This document shows positions 17,352-25,012 of a stretch of 34,394 nt of DNA, piece after piece (positions within the stretch are counted from its first letter, which is position 1; each line of letters starts with the position of its first letter). Location: NCBI RefSeq assembly GCF_007786445.1, contig NZ_VNJI01000068.1, positions 1 through 34,394 on the forward strand. Direction: 5' to 3'. The stretch comes from Paenibacillus cremeus (GTDB lineage Bacteria; Bacillota; Bacilli; Paenibacillales; NBRC-103111). The translations under genes were made by a program, and so were the position numbers. The notes under the pieces were generated by a model. It searched no databases and had not been told where the DNA came from. It was given only the letters and a program-made list of their open reading frames with translations.

Positions 17352-17485
17352 AAAAAAAATCTACCCCGAATAAAGGATAGATTTCCTTATACCCGGTAAC
17401 CTGACGACCATAGCATGTGATCTCTGCGATCCAATGCCTTAGGCCATGGCTTTGCGTCCCATCGTTTCCCATGGTTTGCCTTTGA
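17352..17485 (-). promoter_or_regulatory. c-di-GMP-I (GEMM-I) riboswitch with terminator
   Basis: The minus strand has the class I c-di-GMP aptamer core: GGCAAACCATGGGAAACGAT, then GGGACGCAAAGCCATGGCC, TAAGGCATTGG, and the closing GCTATGGTCGTCAGGTTACCGG (aptamer about 17392-17485). It is followed by a terminator hairpin ATCTATCC/GGGGTAGAT (17359-17382) and a T8 run, about 35 bases before the GGDEF-EAL gene. ATAAGG upstream can alternatively pair with CCTTTAT inside the terminator, a candidate antiterminator. The rest of 17319-17673 is AT-rich; several TATAAT-like boxes occur but no clear promoter could be chosen. Confidence 0.93.
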
Positions 17486-17621
17486 CAAGTGATAAAAGTT
17501 CTACTGTCACAAAAAAATTTCCTAGGACTAATTATATATTGGATAATTATGACAAGTACATAGGTCATTATACATATGTAACCTTTCGCAGTCTGTCATT
17601 TTCTGTCGGGATAACGAAAAA

Positions 17622-17659
17622 AAGCCCAACTACTGCAGCATGGCCACAGCGGCGGACTT
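17622..17659. terminator. Bidirectional terminator downstream of bcp
   Basis: An imperfect hairpin with outer arms AAGCCC/GGACTT (with a G-U pair) carries a T7 run on the minus strand after bcp and a T6 run on the plus strand. Confidence 0.75.
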
Positions 17660-17673
17660 TTTTCTACATTGCT

Positions 17674-18141
17674 TTACAATTGTTTTACAGCCTCCAGCAC
17701 CTTATCGACATGTCCTTTAATGCGAATATTGCGCCATTCGGCCGCCAGCTTCCCCTGCTCATCAATGAGGAACGTCGAGCGGACAACGCCCATGTATTCC
17801 TTCCCGTACAGCTTCTTCAGCCGCCACACGTCGTACAGCTCGCATACGGCGTGATCGGGATCGGACAGCAGCAGGAAAGGCAGCTCATATTTAGCGGCAA
17901 ATTTATCATGGGACCGCAGGTCGTCGGGGCTGATGCCGATCACCTCGGTGTTCCATTCCGCAAACTGCCCATTGTAATCTCGAAACTCGCACGCCTGGGT
18001 CGTACAGGTCGGCGTATTATCGGCCGGGTAAAAATAGATAACGACCTTTTTGCCACGGAATTGCTTGAGCGCTACTTGCTTCCCACCGGAAGACTCAAGG
18101 GTAAAATCAGGCGCCTTCCGCCCTACTTCAATAGCTGTCAT
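17674..18141 (-). CDS. bcp: Thioredoxin-dependent peroxiredoxin, BCP type
   Basis: Reduces hydrogen peroxide and organic hydroperoxides in the cytoplasm using thioredoxin. The 155-residue length is normal. The active site TPTCTTQACEFRD holds peroxidatic Cys46 and resolving Cys51, five apart as in two-cysteine BCPs. The thioredoxin fold is marked by GRKAPDFTL and VVIYFYP. The start MTAIEVG follows AGGGAGGG; an earlier frame start would overlap the permease gene. It begins 25 bases after the permease stop, so it is probably the last gene of the ABC operon. I recall a similar neighbourhood with perR in Bacillus; perR is absent here. Confidence 0.95.
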   Translation of the reverse strand: MTAIEVGRKAPDFTLESSGGKQVALKQFRGKKVVIYFYPADNTPTCTTQACEFRDYNGQFAEWNTEVIGISPDDLRSHDKFAAKYELPFLLLSDPDHAVCELYDVWRLKKLYGKEYMGVVRSTFLIDEQGKLAAEWRNIRIKGHVDKVLEAVKQL

Positions 18142-18166
18142 ACTGGACTCTCCCTCCCTTTTTCGA

Positions 18167-18952
18167 CTACGACCCCGCTCCACGGTACCGTTTCACTCCA
18201 TAGTTCCAAACCATCAGCGCGAGCGTCAACGAGACTAGCCCCACAGCTGGCGTAAGAAGCGCGAAGCTCCCCCAGTTCGCCCGATCGAGGAAGTACGAAG
18301 CCGGGTAGAAGCCGACAAAGCCGAACGGCAGCACCCATGTCAGCATCAAATTCAAAATCCGATTGTAAATCGTAACCGGATAACGGCCGTAGTTTTGCAG
18401 GTTCCACAGCAGCGCGAGAATGCCTGTCGGCGCATCGGAGAAGAAGGACAGCGAGGTGAAGAAAATGTACACGCCGCCATAGATCATGATCGACCCCAGC
18501 ACCAGCAGCAGGAAAACCAGCGGATCGTACCACATGAGGCTCAGGCCCAGCTGCGACCAGGAGGCGGCCATAATCAGGAAGCCGACTAAGGCGCTGAACA
18601 GCGACGACGGATCCATATTTTCCAGCATCAGCTGGATCAGATTATAAGCCGGCCGCGTGAGAATGCGGTCCATTTCCCCTTTGACGATGTATCGTTCGCT
18701 GAACCCCCACAGGTTGAAAAAAGTAATAAACAAGCCGTAGGCCACCATAAAATAGCCATAGATGAACAAAATCTGCTGCTCATTCCAATTGCCGATCGCC
18801 GATGTGTGTTGGAACACCACCAGGATGAAGAACAGGTTCAGCCCATTGAACAGCAGATCGGACAAGATTTCAATCCAAAAGTCCGAGCGGTACGTCAGAC
18901 GTGTTTTCATGTAATTTTTCAAGTAATCGACAATCAATCCCGCATAAAACAT
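18167..18952 (-). CDS. ABC-2 type transporter permease (DUF990/ABC2_membrane_6 family)
   Basis: A 261-residue polytopic protein with about six membrane segments, most similar to the ABC-2 permeases formerly called DUF990. It is paired with a sister permease immediately upstream. The start MFYAGLIVDYLKNYMKTR has GGAGGG 8 bases before it, within the end of the previous gene; only 5 bases separate the two. Conserved-looking stretches include NLWGFSERYIVKGEMDRILTRP and GFYPASYFLDR. It presumably forms a heterodimeric exporter with its neighbour and the ATPase. The substrate is unknown. Confidence 0.88.
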   Translation of the reverse strand: MFYAGLIVDYLKNYMKTRLTYRSDFWIEILSDLLFNGLNLFFILVVFQHTSAIGNWNEQQILFIYGYFMVAYGLFITFFNLWGFSERYIVKGEMDRILTRPAYNLIQLMLENMDPSSLFSALVGFLIMAASWSQLGLSLMWYDPLVFLLLVLGSIMIYGGVYIFFTSLSFFSDAPTGILALLWNLQNYGRYPVTIYNRILNLMLTWVLPFGFVGFYPASYFLDRANWGSFALLTPAVGLVSLTLALMVWNYGVKRYRGAGS

Positions 18953-18957
18953 CCGTC

Positions 18958-19752
18958 TTACCCTCCTTGCACGAACAGCCGCGTCCGCGCGCCACGCCAC
19001 AACAGAAACAGCGGAATGATCAGCAGCGCGAACCAGAGAATTTGAATGAGAAACACCTCATAGACGGCGCTTCCCGTCACTTTTCCGGTGAATACGGAGC
19101 CCGGCAAATAAGTGATCGCCTGAAACGGCAGCAGCTGCATCAGCCCTTCCGCCCACCCGGGGAAAAAGGACATCGGCACCACCAGCCCGGAGAACAAATC
19201 GACTGCCACCCGCTTCATCCTCATCATGCCTTCGTTATTTTCAAGAAAAAAAGCAAACAGCCCGGTAATAATATTGAGCTGCGAATTAATGAGAAAGCTA
19301 AAGAACAGCATGACCAGGAAGATCGCCCACACCTTCGGATCCGTCGGCAATTGCACCTTGAACAATAAGGCCACGACCACCATCCCCGGCGTTGAGAACA
19401 GGAAAAAGCGGAACAAGCCTTCACCCAGGCCCTGCATCATTTTCACGAAAATATAGTTGTACGGCCGAATAAACTGCGTCGCTACGCTGCCGTCTTTGAT
19501 CTCATTCGCAATCTCACGGTCCAGGTTATTGAAATAAAACGCCCGCGCCATCCACGACACCGCGACATAGGTCGTCATCTGGGTCACGGTCATCCCGCCC
19601 AGCAGCTCCTTGCCGCCATAAATCGCCTTCCACAGAAAGTAGTAAGCTCCGATATTGAGCGCGTAAATGATAATGCCGCTGTAATAGTTCACCCGGTAGG
19701 CCAGCATCATCAGGAAGCGCATGCGAATAATTTCTAGATAGGCGCTAAGCAT
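18958..19752 (-). CDS. ABC-2 type transporter permease (DUF990-like), second subunit
   Basis: A 264-residue membrane protein with about six hydrophobic segments. It resembles the neighbouring permease in plan (NYYSGIIIYALNIGAYYFLW, EIANEIKDGSVATQFIRPYN, FQAITYLPGSVFTGKV). Its start overlaps the end of the ATPase gene by 8 bases, so translation is probably coupled. The pair with one ATPase suggests a heterodimeric exporter of unknown substrate. Confidence 0.88.
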   Translation of the reverse strand: MLSAYLEIIRMRFLMMLAYRVNYYSGIIIYALNIGAYYFLWKAIYGGKELLGGMTVTQMTTYVAVSWMARAFYFNNLDREIANEIKDGSVATQFIRPYNYIFVKMMQGLGEGLFRFFLFSTPGMVVVALLFKVQLPTDPKVWAIFLVMLFFSFLINSQLNIITGLFAFFLENNEGMMRMKRVAVDLFSGLVVPMSFFPGWAEGLMQLLPFQAITYLPGSVFTGKVTGSAVYEVFLIQILWFALLIIPLFLLWRGARTRLFVQGG

Positions 19753-20785
19753 GGACCTTCACGTCCTGTTCTGCTTGCTTCACTTCCGCCGAGCCGGATT
19801 TGTAAATTTCGCGCACGATGTCGTCGGTGTTCGTCTCCACGATTTTAATATCTTCAATATTCATGATGCCGACGACGCGGCTGAGCACATCGGACACGCT
19901 GGCCCGCTGCTGCGGAATCCAGACCTTCGCGGTCAGCTCGTTTTCCATCGACCAGGCGACATCCAAACCGCTGGTCAGCTCTTGAAGCCTCGAGAGCGGT
20001 ACCGCCGCCGGAAATTGCAGGATGACTTCCTTCCCTTTGCCCCACTTGGCTTTCAGCTCCTCGAGCCCGCCGTCGTAGATGATATTCCCGTCGTCCAGCA
20101 TAATGACCCGCGAGCACAGTGCTTCAATATCCTGCAAATCGTGTGTCGTCAGCAGAATGGTCGTGCCATGCCGCGCATTCATCGACTTCAGAAACTCGCG
20201 AATTTCCGTTTTCACGACAATATCCAGCCCGATCGTCGGCTCGTCGAGAAAGACGATTTGCGGATTATGTAAGAGCGACGCCGCGAGCTCACACCGCATC
20301 CGTTGTCCAAGGCTGAGCTTGCGCACCGGTCGGTTCAATAGTTCGCCCAGCATGAGCCGATCTGTCAGCTCGTCCAGACGCTGCTTGAAATCGTTATCGC
20401 CCACGCGGTAAATTTTCTTCAGCAAACGGAACGATTCAATGACTCCGATATCCCACCAGAGCTGGCTGCGCTGTCCGAACACGACACCGATGCCGCGGAC
20501 AAACTTTTCCCGCTCCTTAAAGGGGATGTAGCCGTTCACCCGAATGTCGCCCGAGGTGGGGACGAGGATGCCGGTCAGCATCTTAATCGTAGTGGACTTG
20601 CCTGCACCGTTCTCTCCAATATAGCCGCATATTTCCCCTTGAGGAATTTGGAAGCTGATGTCTTTTACAGCCCTAACTTGGTTATACTCTCGGTTAAACA
20701 GGTCCCGAAGGGCGCCCTTGAGTCCTTCCCGGTTTTTTTGCACCTTAAATTCCTTGCGCAGTTGATGTACATCGATCGCTAGCAT
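19745..20785 (-). CDS. ABC transporter ATP-binding protein (exporter)
   Basis: The 346-residue nucleotide-binding subunit for the two downstream permeases. Walker A is GENGAGKST (57-65), the Q-loop region FGQRSQLWWD, signature LSLGQRMR (157-164) and Walker B IVFLDEPTIGLD (177-188). The H-loop is in LLTTHDL. A C-terminal extension of about 110 residues is typical of ABC-2 ATPases of this kind. The ATG chosen gives the family-like N-terminus MLAIDVHQLRKEF; AGGAGG lies 14 bases upstream, rather far. A longer frame would add 34 residues of low family resemblance. It is divergent from the LCP gene across 240 bases. Confidence 0.92.
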   Translation of the reverse strand: MLAIDVHQLRKEFKVQKNREGLKGALRDLFNREYNQVRAVKDISFQIPQGEICGYIGENGAGKSTTIKMLTGILVPTSGDIRVNGYIPFKEREKFVRGIGVVFGQRSQLWWDIGVIESFRLLKKIYRVGDNDFKQRLDELTDRLMLGELLNRPVRKLSLGQRMRCELAASLLHNPQIVFLDEPTIGLDIVVKTEIREFLKSMNARHGTTILLTTHDLQDIEALCSRVIMLDDGNIIYDGGLEELKAKWGKGKEVILQFPAAVPLSRLQELTSGLDVAWSMENELTAKVWIPQQRASVSDVLSRVVGIMNIEDIKIVETNTDDIVREIYKSGSAEVKQAEQDVKVHA

Positions 20786-21025
20786 AGATGATATTGGTTC
20801 CTCCTGTCGTATATTGCCGAAGCTTGCAGGTGCGGATCGATTCCTTTTATAATGAAATACAAAAGTTACCTTTTCTTTGACATGCATGTTCCTGCAACAT
20901 TTTCAAACCCTATACACGTTATCATACACGAACCGACATCATAGGAAAAGCAAGCGGACGGACGGCTTGGAGCATCGGCATAACCGGTGCTTGCGGCTGC
21001 CTAGGCTAAAGGAAGGAGCACGCTT

Positions 21026-22093
21026 ATGGCACGTACATTCAAATGGTTTTTCATCATGCTCGCCTTGCTTCTCGTTGCAGGAATCGGCTATTTTACATAT
21101 GCTTTCCTCCATTTCGCCAACAACATTCAAAGCCGCCCGGAAACGACCAAATTCGGAGGCCTGACGCCCAAGCAAATGACTATGACAGGAGGCGCCTATT
21201 CACCGCCCAAATGGGAAGGCAAGCAGCGAGTGAACGTTTTGCTGCTCGGTGGCGACTCTAGAGGTCTGAAGAAGAACGAGATACCACGTTCGGATTCCAT
21301 CATGATCGCTTCGATCGACCCCGTCACGAAAAAAGCATTTTTGTTCTCTGTTTTGCGCGACACTTACGTGAAAATTCCCGGTCAAGGCGAAGACCGCATC
21401 AATACGGCGCTCGCCACCGGCGGACCCAATTTAGCCATGCGGACCGTCAGCGATCTGCTCGGCATCCCGATCCAATACTACGTGTATACGGATTTTAAAG
21501 GCTTCATCGCCCTGGTGGATGCCATCGACGGCATCGATCTCGACGTAGAGAAGGACATGAAATACACCGACGCCGAGGACGGACACGAATACGATATCAA
21601 TTTGAAAAAAGGGATGCAGCACCTCAATGGCAAAACCGCGCTCCAATACGTGCGCTTCCGGCATGACGCGATGAGCGACTTCTCCCGGACGGAGCGGCAG
21701 CGAAAGTTTTTGCAGGCGGTGGCGCAAAAGATGCAGACGACGGGCTCGCTGATCCGGCTGCCGAAAATTTTGAGCAGCATCGACCCGTATATTGAGACGA
21801 ATCTAACGACCACCGACATGCTGAAGCTGGGCTCCCTGGGCTATGAGGCGAAGACAGAGGGAATGGTCAGCCAGCAAATCCCGCCAACCGAGCTTTTAGT
21901 GGAGAAACGCGTAGGAGGCGCTGAGGTGCTCAGCGTGAACCGAGAGAAGCTCCAAGCCTACGTTAAGGCCTTGCTAGATGGACGCGATCCATTGGAGAAG
22001 GAAAAACCGGTGAGCCCGCAGGGAAAGACGACCACCAGCACCAGCACCAGAACTGGCGTGGGCGTGAATACCTCGCTCAAAAAGCAGCCCTAA
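21026..22093 (+). CDS. LytR-CpsA-Psr (LCP) family glycopolymer transferase
   Basis: A membrane-anchored enzyme expected to attach teichoic acid or other phosphate-linked glycopolymers to peptidoglycan outside the membrane. The 355-residue protein has one N-terminal membrane anchor (about residues 7-27) and an LCP domain starting at RVNVLLLGGDSR. RSDSIMIASIDP, FSVLRDTYVKIPG, INTALATGGP, and the Arg-rich LQYVRFRHD and DFSRTERQRKFLQAV are the expected catalytic and lipid-binding motifs. The tail is Ser/Thr-rich. GGAAGGAG lies 7 bases before the ATG. The gene has its own downstream terminator. Confidence 0.94.
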   Translation: MARTFKWFFIMLALLLVAGIGYFTYAFLHFANNIQSRPETTKFGGLTPKQMTMTGGAYSPPKWEGKQRVNVLLLGGDSRGLKKNEIPRSDSIMIASIDPVTKKAFLFSVLRDTYVKIPGQGEDRINTALATGGPNLAMRTVSDLLGIPIQYYVYTDFKGFIALVDAIDGIDLDVEKDMKYTDAEDGHEYDINLKKGMQHLNGKTALQYVRFRHDAMSDFSRTERQRKFLQAVAQKMQTTGSLIRLPKILSSIDPYIETNLTTTDMLKLGSLGYEAKTEGMVSQQIPPTELLVEKRVGGAEVLSVNREKLQAYVKALLDGRDPLEKEKPVSPQGKTTTSTSTRTGVGVNTSLKKQP

Positions 22094-22113
22094 CGGAATA
22101 GCGGCAATATTAT

Positions 22114-22153
22114 AGCCCCCGCTCCACTCTAGCAGTTCTGTGGTCCGGGGGCT
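22114..22153 (+). terminator. Terminator of the LCP gene
   Basis: AGCCCCC and GGGGGCT form a 7-bp GC stem around a long loop, followed by TTTGTT, 20 bases past the stop. Confidence 0.65.
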
Positions 22154-22254
22154 TTGTTATGCCTCTAGCCACCTTTCGAAAATGACTTCATGCCGCTTTT
22201 TTCATATAATAGGTAAAATAGCACAACATCGTCTTGTCATGGGGAGGGATTTCT

Positions 22255-23070
22255 TTGACCATCATACATATAGTAGATGCGTTTGCCGATCGTCCGTTCC
22301 GGGGGAATCCGGCGGCGGTTTGTTTGTTAGAGCGCTATCCATCGGATGCCGTTATGCAGCAGATTGCCATGGAAATGAACTTATCTGAGACGGCCTTTCT
22401 TTGCCCTTGCCCCGAAGAGGGGGAACACCACTTCCAGCTTCGCTGGTTTACACCGGTGACCGAGGTCGATTTGTGCGGTCATGCTACCTTGGCCAGTGCG
22501 CATTACTTGTGGGACACGGGTGCCGCGCCGCTCGATCGCCAGCTCTCATTTCATACACGCAGCGGCTTGCTCACCGCCAAGCCTTCCGGAGACGGCTGGA
22601 TTCAGCTCGATTTCCCTGCAGAGCCGGTATCTGAAGTGGAGGTTAATCCCGACCGCTTGATCGCAGCTCTAGGAGGTGTAAGCTCGTACCGCTTCGTCGG
22701 GACCAATCGGATGGACATGGTCGTGGAGCTCGATTCGGAGGAGACGGTGCGCAGCTTGACGCCTGATTTTACAGCGATCCGTGGGCTGACCGGATTGCGG
22801 GGGCTGGTTGTGACCGCACGTTCTTCGAATCCGGCGTATGATTTTGTTTCCCGCTGCTTTTTCCCCGGCCTTGGAATCGATGAGGACCCGGTTACCGGCT
22901 CCACCCATTGCGGACTGGCTCCGTATTGGCAGCCCAAGCTCGGCCGGGACCAGTTTATTGCGAAGCAGCTCTCTGGACGAACCGGTACGCTGCGACTTGC
23001 GATCGCTGGCGATCGCGTGAAGCTGTCCGGTCAAGCCGTAACCGTGCTGAATGGTGCATTACAGCTATAG
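22255..23070 (+). CDS. PhzF-family isomerase/epimerase
   Basis: A 271-residue member of the PhenaZine biosynthesis F / diaminopimelate-epimerase fold family; the substrate is unknown and nothing suggests phenazine synthesis here. The family opening HIVDAFADRPFRGNPAAV, the catalytic Glu in MNLSETAFL, RWFTPVTEVDLCGHATLA and GIDEDPVTGSTHC near the C-terminus are present. The start is TTG, 6 bases after GGGGAGGG, giving the usual MTIIHIVDAF; no ATG fits. The stop lies 38 bases before hemL, so the two may be cotranscribed. Confidence 0.9.
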   Translation: MTIIHIVDAFADRPFRGNPAAVCLLERYPSDAVMQQIAMEMNLSETAFLCPCPEEGEHHFQLRWFTPVTEVDLCGHATLASAHYLWDTGAAPLDRQLSFHTRSGLLTAKPSGDGWIQLDFPAEPVSEVEVNPDRLIAALGGVSSYRFVGTNRMDMVVELDSEETVRSLTPDFTAIRGLTGLRGLVVTARSSNPAYDFVSRCFFPGLGIDEDPVTGSTHCGLAPYWQPKLGRDQFIAKQLSGRTGTLRLAIAGDRVKLSGQAVTVLNGALQL

Positions 23071-23108
23071 TTTTATTCCTACTACCTGATCTTGGAGGAT
23101 TCGTACAT

Positions 23109-24434
23109 ATGACTACATCCAGACCCCGCTCCGAGGCGCTCTACAAGGAAGCGCTCGAGCATATTGTCGGCGGCGTCAACAGCCCTTCCCGCTCGTTTAA
23201 AGCGGTAGGCGGCGGTGCGCCGGTGTTCATGAAACGCGGCCAAGGCGCCTACTTCTGGGACGAGGACGGCAACCGCTACATTGACTACCTCGCCGCCTAC
23301 GGCCCGATCATTCTCGGTCATGCGCATCCGCATGTGACCGCCGCCATTTGCCGTGCTGCCGAGAACGGCACGCTGTACGGCACCCCGACCGAGCTCGAGA
23401 TCGAATTCGCGCGCATGCTGAAAGCCTCGACGCCCTCGCTCGACAAGGTCCGCTTCGTCAACTCCGGCACGGAGGCCGTCATGACGACGATTCGCGTCGC
23501 CCGAGCCTACACGGGCCGCAACAAAATCGTCAAGTTCGCCGGCTGCTACCACGGCCACTCGGACCTCGTGCTCGTCGCCGCAGGCTCCGGCCCATCCACC
23601 CTCGGGATCCCCGACAGCGCCGGGATCCCGACCAGCATCGCGCACGAGGTGATCACCGTGCCGTACAACGACCTCGCCGCGCTCGACGAAGCGCTCGCGC
23701 GCTGGGGCAACGACGTCGCCGCGGTGATGGTCGAGCCCATCGTGGGCAACTTCGGCATGGTCATGCCGAAGCCAGGCTTCCTCGAAGGGCTCTGCGCCGC
23801 CGCGCGGCGGAATGGCTCCCTCGTCATCTACGACGAGGTGATCACGGCGTTCCGGTTCCACTACGGAACGACGCAAACCTTTGATGGCCTGCCGTCGGGA
23901 ACCGACTTCGCGGCCATCGAGCCGGACCTGACGGCCCTGGGCAAAATCATCGGCGGCGGACTGCCGATCGGGGCCTATGGGGGCCGCAAGGACATTATGG
24001 CGCAGGTGGCGCCCTTGGGCCCGGCCTATCAGGCCGGCACGATGGCGGGCAACCCTGCGTCCATCTCGGCAGGAATCGCATGCCTGCAAGCCTTGCAAGA
24101 GCCGGGCACGTACGCCCGGCTGGATCAGCTCGGCGCGGCGCTTGAGGCTGGCATGAGCGAGGCAGCGCGCAAGCATGGCATTGCGCTGACAATCAACCGC
24201 ATCCGCGGCGCGCTGTCCACCCACTTCTGCGACCATCCGGTGACGAACTACGACGAAGCGCAGGACACCGACGGCGAGCAGTTCGCACAGTTTTTCCGAC
24301 TCATGCTGGAGCAGGGCATTAATCTGGCGCCATCCAAATATGAAGCCTGGTTTATGACGACCGCTCATACAGATGACGACATCGCATTCACCCTGCAGGC
24401 GGCTGAGCGGGCCTTCTCTCAGATGGCGCGATAA
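23109..24434 (+). CDS. hemL: Glutamate-1-semialdehyde 2,1-aminomutase (HemL/GsaB type)
   Basis: A PLP enzyme converting glutamate-1-semialdehyde to 5-aminolevulinate for tetrapyrrole synthesis. The 441 residues match the family. VGGVNSPSR and FVNSGTEAVMTTIRVAR open the protein, followed by GCYHGHSD, VIYDEVITAFRF (PLP-ring Asp242) and the Schiff-base Lys279 in ALGKIIGGGLP. YQAGTMAGNP closes the active site. The start is the ATG preceded by GGAGG at 10 bases; the open frame extends upstream into phzF but without a binding site. No other heme genes are adjacent, and its proximity to an ABC operon and bcp recalls the second paralogue gsaB of Bacillus. Much of the gene is noticeably GC-rich. Confidence 0.93.
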   Translation: MTTSRPRSEALYKEALEHIVGGVNSPSRSFKAVGGGAPVFMKRGQGAYFWDEDGNRYIDYLAAYGPIILGHAHPHVTAAICRAAENGTLYGTPTELEIEFARMLKASTPSLDKVRFVNSGTEAVMTTIRVARAYTGRNKIVKFAGCYHGHSDLVLVAAGSGPSTLGIPDSAGIPTSIAHEVITVPYNDLAALDEALARWGNDVAAVMVEPIVGNFGMVMPKPGFLEGLCAAARRNGSLVIYDEVITAFRFHYGTTQTFDGLPSGTDFAAIEPDLTALGKIIGGGLPIGAYGGRKDIMAQVAPLGPAYQAGTMAGNPASISAGIACLQALQEPGTYARLDQLGAALEAGMSEAARKHGIALTINRIRGALSTHFCDHPVTNYDEAQDTDGEQFAQFFRLMLEQGINLAPSKYEAWFMTTAHTDDDIAFTLQAAERAFSQMAR

Positions 24435-24542
24435 AGATCATTTTTTTCCTGTCCGATGTTTAATTATGCGTTTCGAGCCTTATTGTTTCAAAAGCATGAA
24501 TAAGACGAATTTTCAGATCAATTGAAAAGTGGTAATCAAATT

Positions 24543-24583
24543 ACGAACTATTATCGAAAGTTGATAATAGTTCGTTCGTTTTT
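24543..24583 (+). terminator. Terminator of hemL
   Basis: A perfect 13-bp stem ACGAACTATTATC/GATAATAGTTCGT with a 7-base loop, followed by TCGTTTTTA, about 110 bases past the stop. Confidence 0.8.
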
Positions 24584-24586
24584 ATG

Positions 24587-24611
24587 AAAATTTTAGTTTA
24601 ACTAAAATTTT
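24587..24611. repeat. Perfect AT-rich 25-bp palindrome
   Basis: AAAATTTTAGTT and AACTAAAATTTT are perfectly complementary around a single T. It lies just after the hemL terminator and about 125 bases upstream of the candidate glutamate synthase promoter. On the plus strand it is followed by TT, so it may be a second terminator. Its core TTTTAGTTTAACTAAAA also resembles operators of DtxR/MntR-type metal regulators; this is only a resemblance. Confidence 0.6.
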
Positions 24612-24676
24612 TCCCTTTATTCACCAATTATGCAAAATAGATAACGCTTACATAACGTCTTTCCCCTGAATGTTCT

Positions 24677-24693
24677 ATTGTCTCATCGACAAT
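24677..24693. promoter_or_regulatory. LysR-type operator candidate upstream of the glutamate synthase gene
   Basis: ATTGTC-N5-GACAAT is a dyad of the T-N11-A type bound by LysR regulators. It is centred about 50 bases upstream of a candidate -10 box, near -60 relative to a predicted transcript start, the usual LysR recognition site. GltC, a LysR regulator, controls glutamate synthase in Bacillus; no LysR gene lies in this window. Confidence 0.5.
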
Positions 24694-24735
24694 TTCATGG
24701 TATTCTAATACTAATTTACTTTTTGAAAAACCAGA

Positions 24736-24741
24736 TATAAT
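24736..24741 (+). promoter_or_regulatory. Candidate -10 box of the glutamate synthase gene
   Basis: A perfect TATAAT with no good -35 at the normal distance, as in activator-dependent promoters. It gives a leader of about 260 bases before the coding region. No riboswitch or attenuator was recognised in that leader. A 66-codon frame at 24773-24973 lies inside it and was not accepted as a gene. Confidence 0.5.
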
Positions 24742-25012
24742 GTAAGGTTTTCACCATGGAAGCCAGGAAGGTATGCGCTCATTTTGTCGAATTGGGCACA
24801 TTTATTTTTTTATTATCGCCCACTTCCGCGCTGCCTCAGAAGAAACAAAGAACCGTCGCACGAGTCTTTTATGCAGAATAAATGTATATTTATTCATCCA
24901 TGCTATCTTGACTGTGTCCACTTTCTTTTTCTGCGACATGAACAAACCTTATCTAAAGGATGAAACCGCATAATTTTCTTGGGAGGTGACGGTCAGCCTG
25001 CTGACCACGACT

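Noticed and set aside
23109..24434. Horizontal transfer of hemL because of high GC
   Set aside because: Other resident genes (DUF58, left-edge gene) are equally GC-rich, and no mobile element or repeats flank it.
24600..24735. TnrA/GlnR-type nitrogen operator upstream of the glutamate synthase gene
   Set aside because: No TGTNA-N7-TNACA match; the nearest sequences have too many mismatches.
24773..24973. 66-codon plus-strand frame upstream of the glutamate synthase gene
   Set aside because: No family resemblance, the AGGAAGG is almost on the ATG, and the composition looks like AT-rich leader sequence. A leader peptide cannot be excluded.
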